Made by a program: the position numbers and the translations under genes
NCBI GenBank assembly: GCA_016932785.1
Contig: JAFGCJ010000002.1
Location: forward strand, 534,549-598,548
Direction of reading: 5' to 3'
DNA from: Candidatus Dojkabacteria bacterium
Lineage (GTDB): Bacteria > Patescibacteria > Dojkabacteria > SC72 > JAFGCJ01
Length of the DNA stretch: 64,000 nt
Notes under the pieces: generated by a model
Seen by the model: only the letters and a program-made list of their open reading frames with translations
Databases searched by the model: none
What the model was told of the DNA's origin: nothing
Shown here: in pieces, positions 42,281-48,850 of the stretch
Numbering within the stretch: position 1 is the first letter of the stretch
Layout of the letters: each line of letters begins with the position of its first letter

Positions 42281-42763
42281 TTAGCTTGAATTGGCTAACT
42301 TCATGACATAATTACGGCTCTGGAAAAAAATAGTGTCTTCTACGCTACCATTCTCACCATTTCTTCTCAGGCAACCTAACAATTCAGGAAATTTGGACAT
42401 ACCTGTCACTCCAGCAATCATTCCTGGAACAATAAGTTCGGTAAGCCCGAAAGTGGCCGCTATTTCTCCGACTTTTCTCACCGAGGGAACAATTTTATCA
42501 GTAAGCAATGCCTCAGTATCAGCATCAGGCAACCAAGAAAATCCATCAACCAATAGATGAAGATCACCATTTGCACCATCTGAAGTACCGACTTCGAAAT
42601 TCATCGACCAGCCACAAGGGTTTCCGCATAAAGAAAATTTCGTTCCAACAAGAGTATCTCCGTCGGGTATTTCCGGACTAAATTCCACTCCCATCTCACT
42701 CATCCGACCATCCAAAACAGCAGCAAGTGCCCCAGCTCCACTTTTTTCCTCACAGGCCATCAT
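42281..42763 (-). CDS. Tandem paralogue C: GNAT-like half-module protein
   Basis: The 160-residue protein has 'LHLLVDGFSWLPDADTEALL', helix 'TDKIVPSVRKVGEIAATFG', strand 'LTELIVPGMIAGVTG', then 'FPELLGCLRR'. It aligns by eye with paralogues A and B over this core, while the N-terminal 60 residues differ. A minus-strand TATAAT about 20 bases upstream suggests a promoter for the C-B-A set. ATG 42760 is an equally good start (the first two codons are both ATG). Function unknown. Confidence 0.6.
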   Translation of the reverse strand: MMACEEKSGAGALAAVLDGRMSEMGVEFSPEIPDGDTLVGTKFSLCGNPCGWSMNFEVGTSDGANGDLHLLVDGFSWLPDADTEALLTDKIVPSVRKVGEIAATFGLTELIVPGMIAGVTGMSKFPELLGCLRRNGENGSVEDTIFFQSRNYVMKLANSS

Positions 42764-42859
42764 CTTCAGCGCGATAAAATATTATAGGGTTATTTTACCA
42801 TGGTTGTCGCCGCACAACAACGCCAATACATGGCTAACACGCCTTGTGATTATAAAAGT

Positions 42860-43315
42860 CTAGAGATTGTCAACATATGCCATTTCGACACTAAGATCCA
42901 CCGGATTAAGACCTTCTACTAGTACCGACAGACCATTTTCCTGAACTATGGTAACGGGTATTGCTATTCTTGCAACCCCGAACTCGCTTACAACACTTTT
43001 TACACCTGAAAACAAAGGTTCTACCTCGGAAATTATCAACTGCTGTGCATCAACCTCCCGACCCCATCCAAAACCTGTAACATGCAATGTGGGATCATCC
43101 CAAGGAATCAAGTCATCCTCAGACCCATCCACCACTGTAAAGGTAGTTACATGTCTATATTCCTGATATCTATGCCCTCCAGCTCTGATATGGAACTCTA
43201 TTCCCATAATACCTCTTCCAGATTCCGATAAACGATGAGTAACCTTATATTCCTTACCCAAAGTACTTCCCAACTCAGCAATAAATTCTTCTGGACTGCA
43301 ATTTTCCGGAGTCAT
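42860..43315 (-). CDS. Tandem paralogue D: divergent member of the same cluster
   Basis: The 151-residue protein starts MTPENCSPEEFIAELGSTLG. It keeps the first part of the shared core ('LHVTGFGWGREVDAQQLIIS', 'FGVARIAIPVTIVQENG') but ends soon after and lacks the LGC segment. The N-terminal half forms a likely beta-rich domain ('YKVTHRLSESGRGIMGIEFH'). It is the most diverged copy and is separated from C by 96 bases. Function unknown. Confidence 0.55.
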   Translation of the reverse strand: MTPENCSPEEFIAELGSTLGKEYKVTHRLSESGRGIMGIEFHIRAGGHRYQEYRHVTTFTVVDGSEDDLIPWDDPTLHVTGFGWGREVDAQQLIISEVEPLFSGVKSVVSEFGVARIAIPVTIVQENGLSVLVEGLNPVDLSVEMAYVDNL

Positions 43316-43402
43316 GACAAAAAAAATTCAATTCAATCCGGGCAACATTTTCTTACCAAGAAATAATACCACAAAATATGGCCTATAAACCTGACCCTAT
43401 TC

Positions 43403-43432
43403 TTGCTTATCTAACAATCATCATGATATACT
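43403..43432 (+). promoter_or_regulatory. Promoter of the rpsT transcription unit
   Basis: TTGCTT (43403-43408), an 18-base spacer and TGA-TATACT (hexamer 43427-43432) lie 10 bases before the rpsT ATG. The leader would be about 3 bases. Confidence 0.55.
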
Positions 43433-43442
43433 CCAACCATAA

Positions 43443-43736
43443 ATGGCTAACTTACCACACGCAAAAAAAGCAATAAGAGTAACCAAAAGGAGAACTGCAA
43501 AAAATCAGGGTATACAGGCACGTCTCAGACAAATGACACGAAAAACCCTAAAATTGGTAGAGCTAGGCGAAAAAACTCTCGCACAACAGCAGCTACAGAT
43601 CGCCCAAAAGGTTATCGACAAAGCAGCCAAGACAAGAGTTATTCATACTAATAAAGCCAAGAGAATGAAATCCCGACTCGCAAAGAAAGTTAACTCTATT
43701 AGCAAAGATGTCAAAACTGCTCAAAAAAATACTTAG
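43443..43736 (+). CDS. rpsT: 30S ribosomal protein S20
   Basis: The 97-residue basic, all-helical protein starts MANLPHAKKAIRVTKRRTAK and continues 'KNQGIQARLRQMTRKTLKLV' and 'VIDKAAKTRVIHTNKAKRMK', the S20 signature. S20 binds the 5' and 3' minor domains of 16S rRNA. The 3' end overlaps the next membrane-protein gene by 29 bases, so that gene may be translated by coupling to this highly expressed gene. Confidence 0.95.
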   Translation: MANLPHAKKAIRVTKRRTAKNQGIQARLRQMTRKTLKLVELGEKTLAQQQLQIAQKVIDKAAKTRVIHTNKAKRMKSRLAKKVNSISKDVKTAQKNT

Positions 43737-44259
43737 TGCAGCGATATTCCCTGCGGCGTTAATGATCGTAAGCAAGGTGCTGGGAATGGCTCTTGCAAAT
43801 AGGATCTTTGATCTCGGCTGGTCTGTCCAAAGCAATACTACGGGATTGTTTTCAATACAAATTCTCTACCCTGACCGTCAGTCAGCAATACAATGCAACT
43901 CCTACTCTAATCTTTTTATGATAACATGCTTACTGATCGGCGTCGGAGTAACATTATTCCAAGGTTATTTTTTACACTCTTCTCACCAGAATCCTAAGGT
44001 CTTGATAAAAATGCTGAAATTTGATTTCCTAGTATGGCTTTCTGACACACCAACAATATTCCCCAACATGGCAGTCTGGTTGGCATTCCTATGGACCGGC
44101 ACGGTCATTTGCATAACACAGTCTCTTCAAGATTTTACTTATCCTTGGATATCAGTTTTCGCTATAGTTGCATCAATAGTTGTAACGTGGCTGGGAGTAA
44201 GAGATCTGGAAAGGGAGCTCGATACAATTCTTCCGAAAAATGGTAAACTAAATATATAG
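43708..44259 (+). CDS. Uncharacterised polytopic membrane protein
   Basis: The 183-residue protein has about four transmembrane helices: 'ILSAAIFPAALMIVSKVLGM', 'LFMITCLLIGVGVTLFQGYF', 'IFPNMAVWLAFLWTGTVICI' and 'WISVFAIVASIVVTWLGVRD'. No family motif is recognised. It follows rpsT with a 29-base overlap and precedes another exported protein by 4 bases, forming a three-gene unit closed by a terminator. Confidence 0.65.
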   Translation: MSKLLKKILSAAIFPAALMIVSKVLGMALANRIFDLGWSVQSNTTGLFSIQILYPDRQSAIQCNSYSNLFMITCLLIGVGVTLFQGYFLHSSHQNPKVLIKMLKFDFLVWLSDTPTIFPNMAVWLAFLWTGTVICITQSLQDFTYPWISVFAIVASIVVTWLGVRDLERELDTILPKNGKLNI

Positions 44260-44263
44260 GTCT

Positions 44264-44833
44264 ATGTACACGATTCAAAAGACAGCCAAAATTCTTCAGG
44301 AAAAATTTGGAAAATTCCTAGATCCTTTCGTAATTTTTGGAATAGTATCGCTATTTATCATTCCTGTTCTTGTTGTTCTTAATCTCAAACCAACATACAA
44401 CGATTCCCCACAAAATAATGTCTTAGGTGTATCAGAAAATACTACTGTAGAAATCGTGCCAAATACAGACAAAGCGGATGGCATTCTGATAGAAAATGTC
44501 GAGCAGCCAGACGAAGAAAACTACATAATAATCTACGATATTTCTCCTCAGACCGAAGGTACTTTCAAAAACCTATCGTTCACAATAAGTAATCCCTCTT
44601 CAAAAGAGCACAAAATTCAAGTAAGCCCGACTTTTGTTGATACTCCAGAATCTTCTGTTATTTCTCTGATGGTAGACAATGTAAAATTTATCCTACATGA
44701 CTCAAATGGTAAAACATATCCTCCGACTATCTATGTAGAGCCCGGAGATGAGATTCCAGTCTACCTTGTAATAGAAAACCAGGAAAAAGTAAACTTCGAA
44801 ACAAATTTCTCTTTAGAAGCGATTATTGAATAA
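44264..44833 (+). CDS. Anchored exported protein, beta-sandwich type
   Basis: The 189-residue protein has an N-terminal transmembrane helix (about 20-42, 'FVIFGIVSLFIIPVLVVLNL') and 'NNVLGVSENTTVEIV' just after it. An outer domain rich in strands follows ('YIIIYDISPQTEGTFKNLSF', 'TISNPSSKEHKIQVSPTFVD', 'PTIYVEPGDEIPVYLVIENQ'). It resembles a DUF916-like or general Ig-like fold, but no family is certain. It is the last gene of the rpsT unit, followed by a terminator. Confidence 0.6.
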   Translation: MYTIQKTAKILQEKFGKFLDPFVIFGIVSLFIIPVLVVLNLKPTYNDSPQNNVLGVSENTTVEIVPNTDKADGILIENVEQPDEENYIIIYDISPQTEGTFKNLSFTISNPSSKEHKIQVSPTFVDTPESSVISLMVDNVKFILHDSNGKTYPPTIYVEPGDEIPVYLVIENQEKVNFETNFSLEAIIE

Positions 44834-44857
44834 GTAAAATCTTCCATATGTTTCATC

Positions 44858-44898
44858 AAAAAAGAGAGGCCTTCAAGTGCCTCCCTCTTTATTTGTTT
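44858..44898 (+). terminator. Terminator of the rpsT unit
   Basis: AAAGAGAGGC (44861-44870) pairs with GCCT-CC-CTCTTT (44879-44890, CC bulged) around CTTCAAGT. ATTTGTTTTT follows. It lies 25 bases after the stop of the last gene. Confidence 0.7.
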
Positions 44899-45223
44899 TT
44901 AGCTTAGATCCATTATCGCCCTTATGGAGGATCGATATCAGATAGAAATCGTTCAAAGAGCCATACTACCTTCGGTTTCGATGTTGTATGACTGCTTTGC
45001 CTCATATTAAATATTCTTAATTTAATATAAACAGATAATAACCCACCGCAAACTACATCGCTTGATATAATTCTGATAAATTCATGATCACTCAGCCGCT
45101 CATATCAGAGCAGCAAGAACCGCCGATACAAAAAGAAAAATCCCCAATAGGTCAGAAAACTCTACCGACCTGACGCAATATTGACCAAAAACCAACCACA
45201 ACTTTTGCTCACTTTTTTTACAA
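44899..45223. other. Gene-free spacer with a 9-bp palindrome
   Basis: No open frame with coding character is present. ATATTAAAT-N7-ATTTAATAT (45004-45028) is a perfect 9-base inverted repeat in A/T-rich DNA. A weaker AGGTC/GACCT hairpin occurs near 45150-45172. No T-run or promoter is clearly attached to either, so they could be a protein-binding site or a cruciform-prone sequence. The rest shows nothing I can name. Confidence 0.4.
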
Positions 45224-46159
45224 TCACCTATAAACTCTTCTTCTGAGGTCAATTCCCAAATAAAGGCCCACTACACACTGATATCCCAGTTCAGTGCTAA
45301 ACATACTCAGTAATTGGTCGGGGGGAACCCCAACCCCAAAAATATTCATTGCACAATGCCTTGATACTTCAGACAATAGCAGGACGGCCAAATCCTCACT
45401 AGGCAAGGCCATTCTCGAACACAGCACCGCCATGTGAGTAATACTCTTGTACCTACCGCTACCTTTCAGACCAGGAAAAGTTTCCACCAACCGCTCATAA
45501 TCAGGCTCACTCATAACATACTTCTGCGCCACAATATCCAAAACCTCCTTCAGGGGCTCAAGCTTATCAGTTACTGGATGAATTCTAGCATCACTTTCAG
45601 CAACATCAGCTCCAACACGTGAATAGAAAAGCAGGTATCCCCATTCTCTAAGTGCTGCTATACCATCAGAATTTGCTAAATGATCAAAGACTTCAGGATC
45701 AGCCACAAGACCCAGAAGGCTACAACAAACATCATCCACAAACCGCAAAGCATACTCTCTTCCCCTATTATTCATCTGATCAAGTTCAGCGGCTATACCC
45801 GTAACGGCTTCTAAAGCATGACCGACTCCATCATCTTCATGTAAACAGATTAGGTAAAGCAATTGATGAAATCTTCTATCTTCCGGATCTTCCTGGTTGT
45901 AACACCAAAGTCCATAAAGATATGTACCCATCCTTGAAGAAGACTCTGCTGGACTGATATGGGAAACGTCTGCCAGACCCTCAATTCCATCAACAGTGCC
46001 TGAAGGATATATTGAATATAAACCGTCCTCATTATAAATCGTAGAAGCATCAGCTTCTTTCAACCACTTCTGTTGAGTTGTCTCCCCTGATCCGATGATA
46101 TCAGATGAGTGAAACCATTGCGGGCCAAGAGAGTACCCTGTCGTCTCGTTTCCTTGCAT
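45224..46159 (-). CDS. Hypothetical helical protein
   Basis: The 311-residue acidic protein starts MQGNETTGYSLGPQWFHSSD. It has no signal peptide, membrane helix or known motif. The central and C-terminal parts look like helical repeats ('FVDDVCCSLLGLVADPEVFD', 'ITHMAVLCSRMALPSEDLAV', 'LLLSEVSRHCAMNIFGVGVP'). It has a leaderless-type promoter (TACAAT at 46172-46167, 7 bases before ATG). It lies alone, flanked by a gene-free spacer on one side and the palindrome array on the other. I do not recognise it. Confidence 0.6.
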   Translation of the reverse strand: MQGNETTGYSLGPQWFHSSDIIGSGETTQQKWLKEADASTIYNEDGLYSIYPSGTVDGIEGLADVSHISPAESSSRMGTYLYGLWCYNQEDPEDRRFHQLLYLICLHEDDGVGHALEAVTGIAAELDQMNNRGREYALRFVDDVCCSLLGLVADPEVFDHLANSDGIAALREWGYLLFYSRVGADVAESDARIHPVTDKLEPLKEVLDIVAQKYVMSEPDYERLVETFPGLKGSGRYKSITHMAVLCSRMALPSEDLAVLLLSEVSRHCAMNIFGVGVPPDQLLSMFSTELGYQCVVGLYLGIDLRRRVYR

Positions 46160-46166
46160 GCCCCGG

Positions 46167-46172
46167 ATTGTA
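46167..46172 (-). promoter_or_regulatory. Extended -10 of the 311-residue protein gene
   Basis: TGATACAAT on the minus strand (hexamer 46172-46167) ends exactly 7 bases before ATG 46159, the same geometry as at 963-976. It predicts a leaderless mRNA. Confidence 0.5.
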
Positions 46173-46272
46173 TCATATTAGCCCAGTAGACTTTAACTAT
46201 AAGACTTGAAACTTGTACCAGGTCTTATTTCCAGTCTTGAAGATTACTGGCCTATAGGATATACTCTGTACC

Positions 46273-46372
46273 GAGCGGTGGGTTCCAGCGGTGCATGGGG
46301 AACGAAAAAAAAAATACAGAAAGCCGCACTGCCATTTCAGAAGCGAAAAAAAACCAACCGAACTCACCGCTC
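46273..46372. repeat. Palindrome unit E0 (13-bp outer stem)
   Basis: GAGCGGTGGGTTC (46273-46285) pairs with GAACTCACCGCTC (46360-46372) over 13 positions with one G.T. Inside it GCGGTGC (46288-46294) pairs with GCACTGC (46326-46332). Two runs of eight or more A lie in the loops. It is the first of seven long imperfect palindromes in this gene-free block. Confidence 0.6.
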
Positions 46373-46386
46373 ATGCAAAAACGCCC

Positions 46387-46455
46387 CAGGAGAATACAGA
46401 TCTTTAATGTCAACAGAGAAAACCTTTTTTCCATTGACTTCCCTGTATTCTCCTG
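46387..46455. repeat. Palindrome unit E1 (13-bp perfect outer stem)
   Basis: CAGGAGAATACAG (46387-46399) pairs perfectly with CTGTATTCTCCTG (46443-46455). GTCAA (46409-46413) pairs with TTGAC (46434-46438) inside. The end-of-loop sequence TTCCATTGACTTCCCTG recalls units E3 and E5. Confidence 0.65.
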
Positions 46456-46495
46456 CTTCACCCCAATTTTCAAGAATTTCCCTGATATCACGCCA

Positions 46496-46524
46496 TTGTG
46501 GTTAGATTCCAACAAAGCTATAAT
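46496..46524 (+). promoter_or_regulatory. Promoter-like sequence inside the palindrome block
   Basis: TTGTGG (46496-46501), a 17-base spacer and TATAAT (46519-46524) predict a start near 46531, ten bases before unit E2. No gene follows, so it would drive a non-coding RNA covering E2 to E5. Confidence 0.45.
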
Positions 46525-46540
46525 TATCGTGTTTCGTGCT

Positions 46541-46623
46541 CTCGCGGGCTGGACCCTTGTAGAATTTGACCAATAAAACCCGCGAGGAAAAATGGAACAC
46601 ATCGACGTCATCTACAAGGGTTC
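46541..46623 (+). repeat. Palindrome unit E2 (interleaved stems, pseudoknot topology)
   Basis: Stem 1: CTCGCGGG (46541-46548) with CCCGCGAG (46579-46586). Stem 2: GGACCCTTGTAGA (46551-46563) with TCTACAAGGGTTC (46611-46623), 13 pairs with one G.T. The order is a-b-a'-b', so the two helices interlock; loops are 2, 15 and 24 bases. Confidence 0.6.
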
Positions 46624-46631
46624 AAAAACAA

Positions 46632-46703
46632 CAGCGAGGAGGAAAAAGTAACAAATCACAATTTCAAAAACTTCCCTCCTTTCTTACTCCATCTTCCTCG
46701 CTG
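46632..46703 (+). repeat. Palindrome unit E3, related to E5
   Basis: CAGCGAGGAGGA (46632-46643) pairs with TCTTCCTCGCTG (46692-46703), 12 pairs with one G.T. AGTAA (46647-46651) pairs with TTACT (46684-46688) inside. The right arm TCCATCTTCCTCGCTGAT is nearly identical to that of E5. Confidence 0.65.
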
Positions 46704-46741
46704 ATTTCCTCAAAATCTTTCCTTGATTTTTATAACATTAT

Positions 46742-46788
46742 GGGATAGCATTCTTATGGGACGGCAGCCCAAGGGCATTTGCTATCCT
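46742..46788 (+). repeat. Palindrome unit E4
   Basis: GGGATAGCA (46742-46750) pairs with TGCTATCCT (46780-46788), 9 pairs with a terminal G.T. Small inner stems (GCCC/GGGC or TGGG/CCCA) compete with each other. Confidence 0.55.
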
Positions 46789-46795
46789 CCTTTCG

Positions 46796-46849
46796 CTGTG
46801 ACTCCTTCTTACAAAGGTCTTTCGTTACAGACACCAAAAGGGGTCACAG
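46796..46849 (+). repeat. Palindrome unit E4b
   Basis: CTGTGACTCC (46796-46805) pairs with GGGGTCACAG (46840-46849), 10 pairs with one T.G, extended inward by TT/AA. GTCT (46817-46820) pairs with AGAC (46829-46832) inside. Confidence 0.55.
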
Positions 46850-46857
46850 GAAAACTA

Positions 46858-46935
46858 CAGCAGGGAAGACAACGATTAAGGTTTGAGAAGAATGATTTTC
46901 TTTTTTTCTTTTACCTTCTTCCATCTTCCCTGCTG
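46858..46935 (+). repeat. Palindrome unit E5, related to E3
   Basis: CAGCAGGGAAGA (46858-46869) pairs perfectly with TCTTCCCTGCTG (46924-46935). AAGGT (46878-46882) pairs with ACCTT (46913-46917) inside. A pyrimidine run fills the 3' side of the loop. Stem positions 5, 6 and 10 differ from E3 and each change is matched on the other strand. Confidence 0.65.
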
Positions 46936-46974
46936 ATACCCACTTCCTTCCAAACCCTTCCCATAATACACGTA

Positions 46975-47003
46975 TTGACTACCTGCCATTTTTCCCCTAT
47001 TCT
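46975..47003 (+). promoter_or_regulatory. lepA promoter, leaderless geometry
   Basis: TTGACT (46975-46980), a 17-base spacer and TATTCT (46998-47003) end 8 bases before ATG 47012. This shows that lepA transcription begins at or next to its start codon and not within the palindrome array. Confidence 0.65.
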
Positions 47004-47011
47004 CAACACCA

Positions 47012-48805
47012 ATGCAAAACACTAGAAACTTTTCAATAATTGCGCATATAGACCATGGGAAATCCACTCTTTCAGATAGATTCCTGGAACTGACTGGTTT
47101 GAAGGATCCAAGTCGAGATAAATCAGAAAGAGTGCTGGACCGACTGGACCTTGAGCAAGAAAAAGGAATTACTATAAAACTCCAGCCTGTACGGATGAAC
47201 TACAATGGTCACATCCTAAACCTTATCGATACACCCGGACACGTTGATTTTTCCTACGAAGTCTCACGCTCTCTTGCCGCTTGTGAGGGCGCAATCCTTC
47301 TTGTCGACGCCTCACAGGGAGTTCAGGCACAAACACTCTCAACCACACGTAAAGCCAAAGAGATGGGTCTCAAAATCATACCTGTCCTAAACAAAATAGA
47401 CATTCCAAATATCGACATAGACAAGAGAAAAAGAGAGTTTTCAGAAATAATTGGTTTTAATGAAGATGAAATAATTCTCGCTTCAGGGAAAACAGGTGAG
47501 GGAGCAAAAGAGATTTTAGACAGAATAATTAATGATATTCCTGCACCAGAGGGATACTCAGAAGCTCCACTACAAGCCCTTATTTTTGATTCCTTCTATC
47601 ATGAACACAAGGGCGTCATTGCTGCAGTAAGAATATTCAATGGACAAATATCTGCTACTCAGAGTCAAAAACTTCACCTATTGAAAAACGGTAATAATTT
47701 CTCACCAAGAGAAATCGGGTTTTTTGAGCCTGATCTTGAAGTGACAAAGGAAATTTCTGCAGGAGAGGTTGGCTACATTGCTACCGGTGTAAAAGACATT
47801 CGGCTTTTTGCCATCGGAGATACAATTTCTGATTCTCCCAAGACCAAACCACTTCCCGGCTACAACCCTCCAAGGCCTAGGGTTTTTGCAACCCTTTTCC
47901 CATCGGATCCAGATGACTTTCATATTCTTTCCGACTCGCTCACAAAGTTAAGTATGAATGACGCAGCACTTACGGTAACACAACAAAAATCAAATATCCT
48001 AGGTTCAGGCTTCAGGTGTGGATTTCTTGGAATGCTTCACATGGAGGTTATTCAGGAGAGACTAGAACGGGAGTACGACATGTCCCTTGTAATAACGGCT
48101 CCCTCGGTCGAATACAAAGTAAAACTTACCAACGGCGAAACGCTGAATGTCCAAACCGCCAGTGAATTTCCTGAAGTAACTCAAATACAGGAAATCAAAG
48201 AACCCTGGGTAGATGTAGAGATCTTCACTCCACAGGAACACATGGGCCCATTGATGGAACTTTGCCAAAATAGTCGAGGAATCTACAAGGATACAGAGTA
48301 CCTATCACGCTCAGAAAATTTCAAAATGGATTACATACTGCTGAAATATGAGCTTCCGTTAATGTCTATCATCACAAACTTCTTTGACAATATGAAATCT
48401 TTATCAAGTGGCTATGCTTCCCTTGAATATACAGAATCCGGATATAAACCCGCCGATATAGTGAAAGTAAGTATACTCGTAAACTACGACGAAGTCCCAT
48501 CTCTGAGTTTTCTCGAGACAAGAGACAGAGCCGAAAACAGAGCCCGAAAAGTCTTGGAATCACTTAAAAAAACAATACCACAACACCAGTTTAAGATTGC
48601 AATTCAAGGAGCAATAGGCGGAAAAGTGATAGCAAGAGAAAACATCAGCGCCAGAAAAAAAGATGTTACAGCAAAGCTGTATGGCGGCGATGTCACACGT
48701 AAAAAGAAACTTTGGAAGAAACAGAAAGAGGGAAAGAAGAGACTAAGAGAAATCGGCGGAGTCAATATTCCACAGGAGGCCTTCCTGTCGGTTTTGCAAA
48801 GTTGA
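47012..48805 (+). CDS. lepA: Elongation factor 4 (LepA)
   Basis: The 597-residue protein is full length. G domain: 'IAHIDHGKSTLSDRFLELTG' (G1), 'KGITIKLQPVRM', 'LIDTPGHVDFSYEVSRSL' (G3), 'VLNKIDIPNID' (G4), 'ASGKTGEGAKEIL'. The EF-G-like domains follow, with 'GFRCGFLGMLHMEVIQERLE' and the LepA-specific C-terminal domain ('KVIARENISARKKDVTAKLY', 'GGDVTRKKKLWKKQKEGKKR'). LepA is a ribosome-associated GTPase that back-translocates stalled ribosomes and affects 30S biogenesis. ATG 47012 is supported by the promoter 8 bases upstream. Confidence 0.97.
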   Translation: MQNTRNFSIIAHIDHGKSTLSDRFLELTGLKDPSRDKSERVLDRLDLEQEKGITIKLQPVRMNYNGHILNLIDTPGHVDFSYEVSRSLAACEGAILLVDASQGVQAQTLSTTRKAKEMGLKIIPVLNKIDIPNIDIDKRKREFSEIIGFNEDEIILASGKTGEGAKEILDRIINDIPAPEGYSEAPLQALIFDSFYHEHKGVIAAVRIFNGQISATQSQKLHLLKNGNNFSPREIGFFEPDLEVTKEISAGEVGYIATGVKDIRLFAIGDTISDSPKTKPLPGYNPPRPRVFATLFPSDPDDFHILSDSLTKLSMNDAALTVTQQKSNILGSGFRCGFLGMLHMEVIQERLEREYDMSLVITAPSVEYKVKLTNGETLNVQTASEFPEVTQIQEIKEPWVDVEIFTPQEHMGPLMELCQNSRGIYKDTEYLSRSENFKMDYILLKYELPLMSIITNFFDNMKSLSSGYASLEYTESGYKPADIVKVSILVNYDEVPSLSFLETRDRAENRARKVLESLKKTIPQHQFKIAIQGAIGGKVIARENISARKKDVTAKLYGGDVTRKKKLWKKQKEGKKRLREIGGVNIPQEAFLSVLQS

Positions 48806-48850
48806 AAGATATTTTGATACTGGAGTTCTAACAGATCGTAGGTATGAATC

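Larger units (their letters stand above)
46531..46935 (+). ncRNA. Candidate structured non-coding RNA (units E2-E5)
   Basis: The stretch downstream of the promoter-like sequence at 46496-46524 has no coding frame of convincing composition but is almost continuously foldable: E2 (pseudoknot topology), E3, E4, E4b and E5. E3 and E5 are related, with compensatory stem changes. It is not the lepA leader, because lepA has its own promoter at 46975-47003. No T-run terminator follows E5, so the 3' end is unclear. It could instead be a DNA element that works as palindromes rather than as RNA. No known RNA family (tmRNA, RNase P, SRP, 6S) matches by its conserved motifs. Confidence 0.35.

Noticed and set aside
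46206..46611. Overlapping open frames on both strands (46206-46505 plus, 46252-46611 minus) in the palindrome block
   Set aside because: Both products are low in coding character, rich in Lys/Ser/Phe runs and overlap opposite strands across long inverted repeats. Neither has a promoter or start context.
46273..46935. Palindrome block as a CRISPR array
   Set aside because: There are no constant direct repeats at regular spacing and no cas genes; units differ in sequence and length.
46273..46935. Palindrome block as integron attC sites, tmRNA, RNase P or SRP RNA
   Set aside because: There are no paired RYYYAAC/GTTRRRY ends around cassettes; no tRNA-like ends or tag frame for tmRNA; no GAGGAAAGTCC core for RNase P; no GGAAGGAAGCAGCC-type SRP motif.
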